Shown piece after piece: positions 52,103 to 60,854 of a stretch of 64,000 nt of DNA; the stretch's first letter is position 1; the number at the start of each line of letters is the position of its first letter. The notes beneath the pieces were generated by a model. The model saw only the letters and a program-made list of their open reading frames with translations. It did no database searches and had not been told where the DNA came from. The stretch comes from Deltaproteobacteria bacterium (GTDB taxonomy: Bacteria; Bdellovibrionota; UBA2394). Where the stretch lies: NCBI GenBank assembly GCA_017302715.1, contig JAFLCD010000001.1, forward strand, positions 372,001 through 436,000. Reading direction: 5' to 3'. A program made the translations under genes and the position numbers.

Positions 52103-53457
52103 TCGTTCCCTCACCATCTAAAATTGAAACACGTACCCAGGAGATCGGCCAGCAGATTTTTTCGGGCAGCTCGATGAGTATTTTTGCGAAAAACTACTGG
52201 TACACCAAGATGATGGAACTTGCGACTTCGGACGCACGAGTGAAAACGCAACTTTTTCACTTTGTCGACGTGCTTCCTGTTTTACAAACGGTGGAACAAA
52301 AGCGAGATCATCTCATCGAATATCTCTCTGCACCTTATGGGCAGAAATCTTGGCCGATGGTTTTAAAATTGATTTCAAGTTTAGTAAGAGTTCCGCTGCT
52401 TGATCGAGCGATGGTGGGCATCGCTGATTTTCAGGTAAAGCAGATGGCAAAAAATTTTATTGTTGGAAATTCTTTAGAAGAAGCCTTGCCTAAACTTTTG
52501 AATGCGCGCTCAAAAAAAATTGCTTTCACTTTGGATATTTTGGGTGAAGGTGTTTTTTCGGATTACGAAGCTCAATTTTATTTTGATAAATATAAAACCT
52601 TAATTGAGGGTTTAGGCGAAGCTTCTAAATCTTGGAAAAAAATCTCACCTATCGATGAATCTTCTTTGGGAGACATCCCACCCGTCAATATTTCCATTAA
52701 AATTTCGGCTCTCGATTGCCGAATGGATTCAATGTCGTTTGAAGCTTCATTGAAACGATTGATTGCAAGGTTAGAGCCCATCATGGAACTTGCGATGAAA
52801 AAAAATGTTTTCATCAATTTTGATATGGAGCAATTCGCGCTCAAAGATTTAACGCGTGAATTGTTTAAGCAACTTTTGCTGATGCCTAAATTCAAAAATT
52901 ACAGATTCTTTGGAATCGTTTGTCAGGCTTATCTTAAGTCTTCTCTCTCTGATATTTATGAGTGGATCGAAATCGCTAAACAGCGCGGCACTCCCTTTTC
53001 GATTCGTTTAGTGAAAGGTGCGTATTGGGATTACGAAACGATCGTCGCTAATCAGAATGGATGGGAATCCCCGGTCTTCGCAAAAAAAGTAGAGTCGGAT
53101 GCAAACTACGAAGCTTGCGCAAAAGTTTTGCTCGATGCGTTTCCGGCGATTGAGCTTGCACTTGGATCTCATAATATTCGCTCGATTTCTTATGCGCTCG
53201 CTTATGCCGAAGAAATTCAGCTGCCTGAGAATTCTTTAGAAGTGCAAATGCTTTACGGAATGGCCGATCCATTTAAGGAATCTTTGGTAAAGCGAGGCGT
53301 TCGCATTCGTGAGTATGCACCAGTCGGAGAAATGTTGCCTGGGCTTTCTTATCTTGTGCGTCGATTGCTAGAAAATTCAGCGAACGATTCATTTTTGAAA
53401 CAAAGTTTTTTAGACAATACAGGAATTCACCATCTTTTAAGGAGCCCTAAATCATGA
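52057..53457 (+). CDS. Proline dehydrogenase
   Basis: The 466-residue FAD enzyme matches the PutA proline dehydrogenase domain. It has NISIKISALDCRMD, the RLVKGAYWDYE motif with the FAD-contacting Arg and Lys, LALGSHNIRSI, and the C-terminal YGMADPFKESLVKRGVRIRE followed by PVGEMLPGLSYLVRRLLEN. It oxidises proline to pyrroline-5-carboxylate. The ATG at 52057 lies within the divergent GGDEF coding region; the only other in-frame ATG (52174) would remove 39 residues. It overlaps the P5C dehydrogenase gene by 4 nt, forming a split PutA. Confidence 0.9.
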   Translation: MLPRSEVHASLNSQTFVPSPSKIETRTQEIGQQIFSGSSMSIFAKNYWYTKMMELATSDARVKTQLFHFVDVLPVLQTVEQKRDHLIEYLSAPYGQKSWPMVLKLISSLVRVPLLDRAMVGIADFQVKQMAKNFIVGNSLEEALPKLLNARSKKIAFTLDILGEGVFSDYEAQFYFDKYKTLIEGLGEASKSWKKISPIDESSLGDIPPVNISIKISALDCRMDSMSFEASLKRLIARLEPIMELAMKKNVFINFDMEQFALKDLTRELFKQLLLMPKFKNYRFFGIVCQAYLKSSLSDIYEWIEIAKQRGTPFSIRLVKGAYWDYETIVANQNGWESPVFAKKVESDANYEACAKVLLDAFPAIELALGSHNIRSISYALAYAEEIQLPENSLEVQMLYGMADPFKESLVKRGVRIREYAPVGEMLPGLSYLVRRLLENSANDSFLKQSFLDNTGIHHLLRSPKS

Positions 53458-55076
53458 GCCTAAAAATGAAAGCAAAAATTTCTGAGGAACAAATGATGAT
53501 GAGCGAATTTAAAAATGAACCACTCGCAAATTTTACTCTCGAGGTTGAGAGAAAAAAAATGATGGATGCTTTGGCTAAAGTAAAATCTGAATTTGGTCGC
53601 ACTTATGGCCTTCATACAGCAGATCAAGTGAGTTCAGCTTCGAATGTGATCACGAGTCGTAATCCTGCATTTCCTGATCAGATTATAGGCTCGACTATTT
53701 CGGCCACAAAAGAAGACGCCGATCGCGCTCTTAAAATAGTGACAGAAGGTTCAAAGACTTGGAAAAAAACTCCTGCATCAGAAAGAATTTCGCTCTTAGA
53801 AAAATTGGCCGATTGGATGGTCTCTCATAAATATGAACTCTCAGCGTGGATGGTCTATGAAGTTGGAAAATCTTGGAAAGAAGCTGATGCCGATACTTGC
53901 GAAGGCATCGATTTTTGTCGCTATTACGCTCGCGAAATGAATCGACTTGCAGAACCTAGAATGACTCAAATGGTTTTGGGAGAGAACGATACTCTCGCTT
54001 ATTTTCCTAAAGGAGTTTCAGTGGTGATCGCCCCTTGGAATTTTCCATTTGCGATTTTGGCAGGAATGGCAGTCGCCTCTTTGGTGACAGGAAATACCGT
54101 GATTATCAAACCAGCCGAGCAGTCTGTCGTGATCGGTGCGAAATTGGCTCAAGGTTTGAAGGCTGTTGGATTTCCTCAGGATGCATTTTTCTTTTTACCG
54201 GGTGTCGGAGAAGAAATCGGTCCGATGATTGTCAACGATCCAAGAGTAGATATCATCGCATTCACAGGTTCAGCCGACGTGGGATTATCGATCATCGAAT
54301 CAGCTGCAAGAAAACCAAAAGCGGGTCAGCGCGGAGTCAAAAAAGTGATCGCCGAGATGGGCGGAAAAAATGCGCTCATCATCGACGAGGATGCGGATCA
54401 AGATGAAGCGATTTTAGGTGCGACTCATTCGGCTTTTGGTTTTCAAGGACAAAAATGTTCTGCGCTTAGCAGACTTTTAGTTCATGAAAAAATTTATGAT
54501 GCTTTTGTAAAACGTTTTGTCGAAGCGGCTTCAGGTTTAAAAATGGGAGATCCTGCGAATCCGGAATTTCAAATGGGACCCGTGATTGACGAAGAAGCGC
54601 AGAAAAGAATTTTAAAAACGATTCAAGATGCGAAAACTCGAATGAAAGTTTTATTTGAATCAAAAACTCCTGCGGGAAATGGCTACTTTGTTCCTCAGAC
54701 TATTTTTGAATGCACCGATGCTCATGAAAAATGGTTTCAGAATGAAATCTTTGGTCCTGTTATTTTAGTGAAGAAGTTTTCTACCCTTGAAGAGGGTATT
54801 GAGCTCGTCAATTCTGTTCCTTACGCTTTGACTGGAGGAATTTATTCTCGCTCTCCAAGTCATATCGAAAAAGCGAAGGCTGAGATGGAAGTCGGAAACC
54901 TCTATATTAATAGAGCGATTACAGGAGCCACGGTTCAGCGACATCCATTCGGCGGATTTAAACTTTCGGGAATCGGAAGCAAAGCAGGTGGGCCCGATTA
55001 TTTGCTGCAATTTTTAGAAGCGCGAACAGTTTCTGAGAATGTGGTGAGACGGGGATTTGCGGGCGAGAAAGCGTAA
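53454..55076 (+). CDS. Delta-1-pyrroline-5-carboxylate dehydrogenase
   Basis: The 540-residue aldehyde dehydrogenase has VVIAPWNFPFAILAGMAVAS, IAFTGSADVGLSI, the catalytic Glu in VIAEMGGKNALIIDED and the nucleophile Cys in GFQGQKCSALSRLLVHE. The C-terminal RHPFGGFKLSGIGSKAGGPD is typical of P5CDH. AAGGAG lies 8 nt upstream of its ATG. It converts the product of the preceding gene to glutamate, which could feed KorAB after deamination. Its stop abuts the convergent murF stop. Confidence 0.93.
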   Translation: MSLKMKAKISEEQMMMSEFKNEPLANFTLEVERKKMMDALAKVKSEFGRTYGLHTADQVSSASNVITSRNPAFPDQIIGSTISATKEDADRALKIVTEGSKTWKKTPASERISLLEKLADWMVSHKYELSAWMVYEVGKSWKEADADTCEGIDFCRYYAREMNRLAEPRMTQMVLGENDTLAYFPKGVSVVIAPWNFPFAILAGMAVASLVTGNTVIIKPAEQSVVIGAKLAQGLKAVGFPQDAFFFLPGVGEEIGPMIVNDPRVDIIAFTGSADVGLSIIESAARKPKAGQRGVKKVIAEMGGKNALIIDEDADQDEAILGATHSAFGFQGQKCSALSRLLVHEKIYDAFVKRFVEAASGLKMGDPANPEFQMGPVIDEEAQKRILKTIQDAKTRMKVLFESKTPAGNGYFVPQTIFECTDAHEKWFQNEIFGPVILVKKFSTLEEGIELVNSVPYALTGGIYSRSPSHIEKAKAEMEVGNLYINRAITGATVQRHPFGGFKLSGIGSKAGGPDYLLQFLEARTVSENVVRRGFAGEKA

Positions 55077-56435
55077 TTAAGAAAAGATTTTGGGAATAAG
55101 TCTTTCGAGACTCATTCCGCGAGATCCTTTAAGAAAAAGAGTTTCGCCGCTTTTCAGATCTTTTTTTAATTCACTCGCGAGTTCATTGATCGACTCATAG
55201 GTTCGAATATTTTGAGTGGGTATTTTCATCTCCGAAAAAGCTTTTGCGAATTGATTTCCAAATAAATAAATTTGATCAAATCCAAGTACGCTCGCGCGAT
55301 TGAGAATCCGGCGATGTGCTTCATCGGTGGCATCTCCTAAATCAAGCATATCCCCAAGCACTACTCGCTGGTGGCATCCATCCGATAATTCTAAAAAGGC
55401 TTGAAGAGCTTTTTCCATCGAATCCGGGTTGGCATTGTAAGCATCGTCATAAACTTGGATATCGTTTTTAAATTTCAGCCACTGAGATCGATGAGGTTCG
55501 CCTTGAAAATCTTTTGTCGCGAGAGAAAGTTTTTTCAAATCATTCAAATTTAAATTTGGAATTAAAATTTTTATCCCCGCGATAGCCGCTAAAAGATTTT
55601 GCGCATTATGTTTTCCGGGCAGAGGATTGTGCCACTCTAAGCCGAACGCATGCAAAGTTTGAGGGGGAATAAATTTTCCTTCGATCTGAGCTGGAGCTTC
55701 AAGTGCATACGTTAATGTTTTAGAAGTAGGCTCTGCTTTTGTAATCCATTCTGAATCTATGTTCATTGCAAAGGAGGCATTTTTAGATCTCAGATAATCC
55801 AAAAGTTTAAGCTCCTCTTTAGCGATGATCTCGATCGACTTCAAACGGTTGAGATGTTCTTCGGCAACGGTGGTGATAAGCCCGTGTGTGGGTTGAACAA
55901 CTTCTAAGTGCTGATCCATCCAACCTGGCTCATCGATACCAATTTCAATCACCGCCATTTTTTCGGAACGAATTTGCAAAAGACTAAGTGCGATTCCTAA
56001 AATGGAGTTATTGGATTTATCGGTTTTAAAAATTTCCTTGGGTGAATAAAGATGTCGAAGTAAGTAAGCGAGCCATTCTTTAGTGGTAGTTTTACCGTTG
56101 CTCCCTGCCACGGCAAAAATGGGAATTTGCAGTTGAGCCCGATAAGCTTTAGCAATCTGACGAAGAGCCTCGGTTGTATGGGACACTTCAAAAATTTGGA
56201 ATTGGGAGGGGAGTTTGGCCCGATCTAAAAATTCCTTTTTTGAGACAATCGCTCCAGTGGCCCCTAATTCTGCAGCTTTGAAAACAAATTCATGCCCATC
56301 GAATTTTTCACCGGAAATAGCGGCAAAAAGATCTCCTTTTTTACAGGTACGAGAATCGGTCCAGATTCGAGAAAACTCCCCAACTTTCGTCGATGAAATT
56401 CTAAGACTAGAGGCTATGAAATCTGCTTTAAACAT
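55077..56435 (-). CDS. murF: UDP-MurNAc-tripeptide--D-Ala-D-Ala ligase
   Basis: The 452-residue Mur ligase has the N-terminal uridine-binding domain (FSRIWTDSRTCKKGDLFAAI) and the ATP loop FAVAGSNGKTTTKEWLA. The central domain includes IEIGIDEPGWMDQH, and the C-terminal domain DDAYNANPDSMEKALQAF and GDMLDLGDATDEAH. It adds D-Ala-D-Ala in cytoplasmic peptidoglycan precursor synthesis. It stands alone rather than in a dcw cluster. Confidence 0.95.
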   Translation of the reverse strand: MFKADFIASSLRISSTKVGEFSRIWTDSRTCKKGDLFAAISGEKFDGHEFVFKAAELGATGAIVSKKEFLDRAKLPSQFQIFEVSHTTEALRQIAKAYRAQLQIPIFAVAGSNGKTTTKEWLAYLLRHLYSPKEIFKTDKSNNSILGIALSLLQIRSEKMAVIEIGIDEPGWMDQHLEVVQPTHGLITTVAEEHLNRLKSIEIIAKEELKLLDYLRSKNASFAMNIDSEWITKAEPTSKTLTYALEAPAQIEGKFIPPQTLHAFGLEWHNPLPGKHNAQNLLAAIAGIKILIPNLNLNDLKKLSLATKDFQGEPHRSQWLKFKNDIQVYDDAYNANPDSMEKALQAFLELSDGCHQRVVLGDMLDLGDATDEAHRRILNRASVLGFDQIYLFGNQFAKAFSEMKIPTQNIRTYESINELASELKKDLKSGETLFLKGSRGMSLERLIPKIFS

Positions 56436-56490
56436 TGAATCCCCAACGCATTGACACCCTCAGTTTAATGCAATACCAGGATTTGAATCT

Positions 56491-57630
56491 ATGAAATTGA
56501 AGGTTTTCACAGCCTTAAGTTTTTTGTTCCTTCACTCGATGGCGGTTTTTTCTCAGGCCTCTGATGGAAATCGAGACATTGGCACTTTAGGTGATCAGAT
56601 TAAAAATATCTCAGATAGGGGTGGTCCCGATCACTTGGCAAAATTTTTACGCGAATCTATTGCTCCCGTTAAAAATCTCGAGGTTCTGAGGGCCGAAGTA
56701 AATCGCATTACCAACGGTAAAACATTGTTGATTCCTGCGGATTATTCTTTGGAGCGACTCAACGAGACGAACAAGCGACTTCGAGATGTCGGAATTGATT
56801 TCATACAATTTTTTAAAAATGAAAAGTTGTCTCAACCCACTTTGTCTAAAGAATTTATGGTTTGGATGACGGCGCGAGCGTTGACCATTCCTATTGTTAG
56901 TTTTCTAAGTGTTTATTTTATCGCTCTTCATGAAACTTCAGTAACTCAACGTCTTTTATTGGAAGCAGGCAAAGAAGCTCGTGATCGCGGGGATTTGATG
57001 TCTCCTTATATGGTGGCTGGCGGAGTTATTTTTTTGAGCATGATGTTTGGTGAAGTGGCGCAAATTCTAAATAAGCCGTGGATGCGTAAAGATACAAATA
57101 TAAACAAGCTGGATATTTTTTATTCAGCTGGTCACTATTTATCGATTCCGCTCGCGCAGGTTGCGGGAATTTTAGCGGCGACGAGGCCATTAAATTCAGC
57201 GTGGCAGTCTGTTTATTTTCCAGATTCAGCGACGTCCGTGATTATGACTCATCTTTTTATGCAGTTTTTTACTTATGGGCTTACCCAATCCATTTTAAAT
57301 AAAAAAATGTTTCGAGGAGAAATTTCGCCCATTAATTTGTATGCACTCGATAGCTTTCTACTCACTTATATTCAGATCTCCTCGATTTTTTTGCTAGCCT
57401 CTCGAACGCCTGAAATATCGTACGCAATGGCTGCGACTTTTTTTGTAACGGTGACGGCGCCTCTTTTGTTAAAGCAAAAAATGGGAAATACTATTTTAGA
57501 TAGAGAAACTTCGCTTTTATTAGATCCAAAAAAACGATCTTCTTTGTCGGGTGCTAAACGAATTTGTGCACGAATTGTTGGAAAGATTTCTGGTCTTTAT
57601 ACATTGCCGATTTCTTGGGCTCATAATTAA
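56491..57630 (+). CDS. Membrane protein of unknown function with signal peptide
   Basis: The 379-residue protein has a signal peptide (MKLKVFTALSFLFLHSMAVF, cleavage near SQASDG) and about 110 soluble residues. Six or seven membrane segments follow between residues 125 and 340, with a short tail containing CARIVGKISGL. No family is recognised. TTGACA occurs 40 nt upstream, but the paired -10 is weak. The stop overlaps that of the convergent membrane-protein gene by 4 nt (TTAA). Confidence 0.6.
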   Translation: MKLKVFTALSFLFLHSMAVFSQASDGNRDIGTLGDQIKNISDRGGPDHLAKFLRESIAPVKNLEVLRAEVNRITNGKTLLIPADYSLERLNETNKRLRDVGIDFIQFFKNEKLSQPTLSKEFMVWMTARALTIPIVSFLSVYFIALHETSVTQRLLLEAGKEARDRGDLMSPYMVAGGVIFLSMMFGEVAQILNKPWMRKDTNINKLDIFYSAGHYLSIPLAQVAGILAATRPLNSAWQSVYFPDSATSVIMTHLFMQFFTYGLTQSILNKKMFRGEISPINLYALDSFLLTYIQISSIFLLASRTPEISYAMAATFFVTVTAPLLLKQKMGNTILDRETSLLLDPKKRSSLSGAKRICARIVGKISGLYTLPISWAHN

Positions 57631-59045
57631 TTTTCTTTGATTACAATTTTAATAAGATCTTCTGTCGTTTTAAATGGAACGGCAGTGAGATGAATAATCG
57701 CTGGGATATCTAAAGTAGGTGTTTTAACAGCTTTGCCTTCGTAAGATATCATTCGAGAAATCACAGAGCGATTGGCTTGATCGGGTGGCTGTTTGTCAGC
57801 AATCCATTTTTGCCAAAATCGATTGAGATAATTTTTATCTACAATGACTTCGCTCAGTTTCTGTTCATGCATGAAATCTAAAAATTTCTGCTCAGAATTT
57901 TCGAGTATCATATCGGGGCTTTCGACAAATTCTGAAGGAAAAAACATCGAAAGAAAATGACGGCCTTCGCCGATGATGAGGTAGCCAGGTGCAGGAGTTG
58001 CAGAAATTTCTCGAGCAATAGAGACCCAGGCTGGGAAAAAATTTCGTTTAGGATGATCTGAACGCACTTGAATAAAAATCCAAACGCCAGCTACAAGTAC
58101 CCAGCAAATTTGAAATGCCTTTTTTGCTGTTTGAAAGCCCTTACTTTCAGAAGCGTTCTTAGGAATAGGAATTTGTGAAAGAAGAGCAATAAGACACCAG
58201 GCAATCGCAAAATAAATCGAAGTCTTTAGAGATGAAGAAAATAAAATTCCATGCCCAAAAATAACGAGACTGAGCCAGCGAGAGGTTTCCCAAGGTCGAA
58301 GCCATGAGAGTAAAAAACTTAATATAGAAAGAATCCAGGCGAGCCACCATTTTTGATCAATAGATTCGAGAAGATCGTTCTGAAAAGAATATCGATAGGT
58401 CGTCAGTAAAATAAAAAACGCAAGACAGAGAATTCCGATTCCTGAAGCGAGGGAGGTCTTAAAATGAGATCGCATTCGCCGCGGAAATTTTCCTAAGTCG
58501 GCTAAAAAGAAACTGAGAAGATGGCCAAGCAGCAGGCTGAAAGTCGTCCAAAAGATAGCGAAAATATATTTTTGAGTAATTAAACTGATGATGAGCAAAA
58601 AAGAGGCGAGGGCCCATAGCTGAACGGCAGAATTCTTATTGAAAAGCGGAATAATCAATAAAGAGATAAAGCAAAACTCTAGAAGACCTTCAGGAATTCT
58701 TCCGGGTGCACCTAAAGCATAGAAAAAAATCGCAATATTTAGAGCCCAAAAAGAAGCAAGTGGCAGATCGCTTAAGCCATTTTTTAAAATTTCATACCAA
58801 AGAAACAGCGTGAGCGGTCCTAGGATACAGATTCCAATCAAAATGGGCTGAATTAAAAAATGAGGAAGCGTGAATCGATGGTTTCCGATGGCTTCAAAGA
58901 AAATTCTAAATGAATCGTCGGATAGAGGGAGCAGGAGAGTGTGAGGTGAGAGACTCCAGAGATAACGTGATGCTAAAAGCCAGGGCAAAAGAAGAATAAG
59001 CGCGGCTAAAATCCATCGAGTCTGAAATGGAAACGCAATCTTCAA
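57627..59045 (-). CDS. Polytopic membrane protein, unknown (GT-C-like layout)
   Basis: The 472-residue protein has around eleven membrane segments in the first 330 residues and a soluble C-terminal domain of about 130 residues that probably faces outwards. A large N-terminal loop (SPHTLLLPLSDDSFRIFFEA) with acidic residues and a soluble tail is reminiscent of GT-C glycosyltransferases. I see no diagnostic motif, so the function stays open. It is divergent from the pil genes. Confidence 0.5.
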   Translation of the reverse strand: MKIAFPFQTRWILAALILLLPWLLASRYLWSLSPHTLLLPLSDDSFRIFFEAIGNHRFTLPHFLIQPILIGICILGPLTLFLWYEILKNGLSDLPLASFWALNIAIFFYALGAPGRIPEGLLEFCFISLLIIPLFNKNSAVQLWALASFLLIISLITQKYIFAIFWTTFSLLLGHLLSFFLADLGKFPRRMRSHFKTSLASGIGILCLAFFILLTTYRYSFQNDLLESIDQKWWLAWILSILSFLLSWLRPWETSRWLSLVIFGHGILFSSSLKTSIYFAIAWCLIALLSQIPIPKNASESKGFQTAKKAFQICWVLVAGVWIFIQVRSDHPKRNFFPAWVSIAREISATPAPGYLIIGEGRHFLSMFFPSEFVESPDMILENSEQKFLDFMHEQKLSEVIVDKNYLNRFWQKWIADKQPPDQANRSVISRMISYEGKAVKTPTLDIPAIIHLTAVPFKTTEDLIKIVIKEN

Positions 59046-59130
59046 AATTTATCTCACCCCTCTTCTTTAATTAAACGTGGCTTCGAGCTTGAAAGCTAGC
59101 TTTGGTTTTAGATACCCTTAAGGGGTGGAT

Positions 59131-60087
59131 GTGATTGAGGTTAAAAATCTTTCGAAGGATTATCGGCAACATTTTTGGACTCCGGTCCGAAGAGTTTTGG
59201 ATTCTGTTTCTTTTTCGGTAACGCAAGGTGAAGTTTTTGGTTTTCTTGGGCCTAATGGATCTGGAAAAAGCACAACGATAAAAATTTTATTTGAAATTGT
59301 TTTTGCTACCGAAGGTGAAGCTTATCTTTTTGGAAAACCCCTCGGCGATAAATCGAGTAAGGCTCGCATTGGATTTTTACCTGAGAACCCTTATTTTTAT
59401 GATTATCTAACATCGCGACAGTTTTTGATGTTTCATGGGCAACTCTTAGGGCTTGATCGTGCGACTTTAGAAAAACGTATTCCAGAAGTTTTAGATTTAG
59501 TTGGAATGCGCGGAACAGATTCACTTTATTTAAGAAATTTTTCTAAAGGCATGCTTCAGCGTATTGGATTGGCCCAAGCAATTGTGCATGATCCTGATCT
59601 TGTGATTTTAGATGAGCCGATGACAGGGCTGGATCCCGTTGGTCGAAAAGAAGTTCGAGATTTGATGGTTCATCTTCAAGATCAAGGTAAGACGGTTTTC
59701 TTTTCGACTCATATCTTGAGTGATGTCGAAACTGTTTGTGATCGAGTTGCGATTTTGAATAAAGGAAAGCTTCTAAAAATTGGAAGTTTGGATGAGCTGA
59801 TCTCGGTCGATACTAAATACGTCGATATGGTTTGGGGCTCATCGAATGCTAAGCTTCAAAAATATTTTAAAACTTTAGATGCTAAACTTTCGATCTCGGC
59901 GGATTCGCTTTATCTTAAGTTGGCTCCGCATGCTGATGAAAGCGCTAAACGTTTTGAATCCCGTGTAAGCGAGGTTGTTCAGAAGGGACTATCGGAGGGC
60001 GGAACACTTCATTCTTTAAGTCCAAAAAAAGAAACTCTTGAAGATGTATTCGTCAAACAAGTTGGCAATTTAGAAAGTCGAGTTTGA
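59131..60087 (+). CDS. pilH: ABC transporter ATPase, PilH-like
   Basis: The 318-residue ATPase has Walker A FLGPNGSGKSTTIKIL, a signature region YLRNFSKGMLQRIGLAQAIV, Walker B LVILDEPMTGLDPVGR and the switch His in VFFSTHILSDVETV. The C-terminal domain is typical of ABC-2 ATPases. AAGGGG (59120-59125) is five nt from GTG 59131, which decides that start over an in-frame GTG at 59125. In Myxococcus, pilH and pilI encode an ABC pair next to pilD and are needed for type IV pili; the same order occurs here. Confidence 0.85.
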   Translation: MIEVKNLSKDYRQHFWTPVRRVLDSVSFSVTQGEVFGFLGPNGSGKSTTIKILFEIVFATEGEAYLFGKPLGDKSSKARIGFLPENPYFYDYLTSRQFLMFHGQLLGLDRATLEKRIPEVLDLVGMRGTDSLYLRNFSKGMLQRIGLAQAIVHDPDLVILDEPMTGLDPVGRKEVRDLMVHLQDQGKTVFFSTHILSDVETVCDRVAILNKGKLLKIGSLDELISVDTKYVDMVWGSSNAKLQKYFKTLDAKLSISADSLYLKLAPHADESAKRFESRVSEVVQKGLSEGGTLHSLSPKKETLEDVFVKQVGNLESRV

Positions 60088-60089
60088 TC

Positions 60090-60854
60090 ATGCGACATTA
60101 TTTTATTATTGCGGCGAATACTTATTCAGAAGCACGACATAATAAAGTTTTGCATATCGCTGGTGGTTTTGCGGCAGCCCTTATTTTGTTTTCCCTTTTT
60201 ATGGGAGAGGTCAGCCTCTATCAAAATGAAAAAGTTGTTAAAGATGTTGGGCTTGCGTGTATTTCTATTTTCGGTGTTTTTGTTGCTATCTATTTAGGAG
60301 TAAACACTCTCTTCAAGGAACTTGAGCGAAGAACCATTTATTCTGTGGTCTCAAAACCTGTCGATCGCCATGAAGTTTTGCTCGGCAAATATCTGGGTAT
60401 GATCATGGTATTGATTTCTGTTGTCTTCATGATGACGGTTTATCTCTATTTAGTGACGGCGTTTATTGAATCCAAAGTGGATTGGGCTCTTTTGCCTGCG
60501 ATCGGTTTGATCATCGTTGAATTAGCAGTGGTCGCTGCGATGGCGGTTTTCTTTGCAAGTTTCTCAACTCCGTTTCTGAGTGGATTCTTTTGTCTGGGTC
60601 TTTTTTTAATTGGAAGAATTACTCATGACCTTGGTGCTTTTGGCGAGAGAAGTAAGAATCCTCTTTTTAAAATTTTCGCGACCTGGATTCAAAAAATTTA
60701 TGATCTTGAAGCATTTGATTTGCGAACTCATGTTGTTCACAAACTGCCTGTTTATGCCGAGGATTTTTGGTTGCCCGCCGCCTATGGACTTTTTCTGATT
60801 GGCATTTTATTAACGCTTTCGATTCTTACTTTTAGACGTCGAGATTTTAAATGA
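60090..60854 (+). CDS. pilI: ABC-2 permease, PilI-like
   Basis: The 254-residue protein has six membrane segments and begins MRHYFIIAANTYSEARHNKV, typical of ABC-2 permease subunits. It contains the ELERRTIYSVVSKPVDRHEV motif seen in Nos/PilI-like permeases. I start at ATG 60090, 2 nt after the pilH stop; an in-frame TTG at 60084 overlaps that gene. It presumably pairs with PilH. The exported substrate, if any, is unknown. Confidence 0.82.
   Translation: MRHYFIIAANTYSEARHNKVLHIAGGFAAALILFSLFMGEVSLYQNEKVVKDVGLACISIFGVFVAIYLGVNTLFKELERRTIYSVVSKPVDRHEVLLGKYLGMIMVLISVVFMMTVYLYLVTAFIESKVDWALLPAIGLIIVELAVVAAMAVFFASFSTPFLSGFFCLGLFLIGRITHDLGAFGERSKNPLFKIFATWIQKIYDLEAFDLRTHVVHKLPVYAEDFWLPAAYGLFLIGILLTLSILTFRRRDFK

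Noticed and set aside
56451-56479. TTGACA with a paired -10 before the membrane protein at 56491
   Set aside because: The hexamer at 17-nt spacing is TACCAG, a poor -10, so I did not annotate a promoter.
59078-59093. TGGCTTCGAGCTTGAA as a sigma-54 promoter for pilH
   Set aside because: The -12 GC is GA here. That position is nearly invariant, and the -24 box also has two mismatches.
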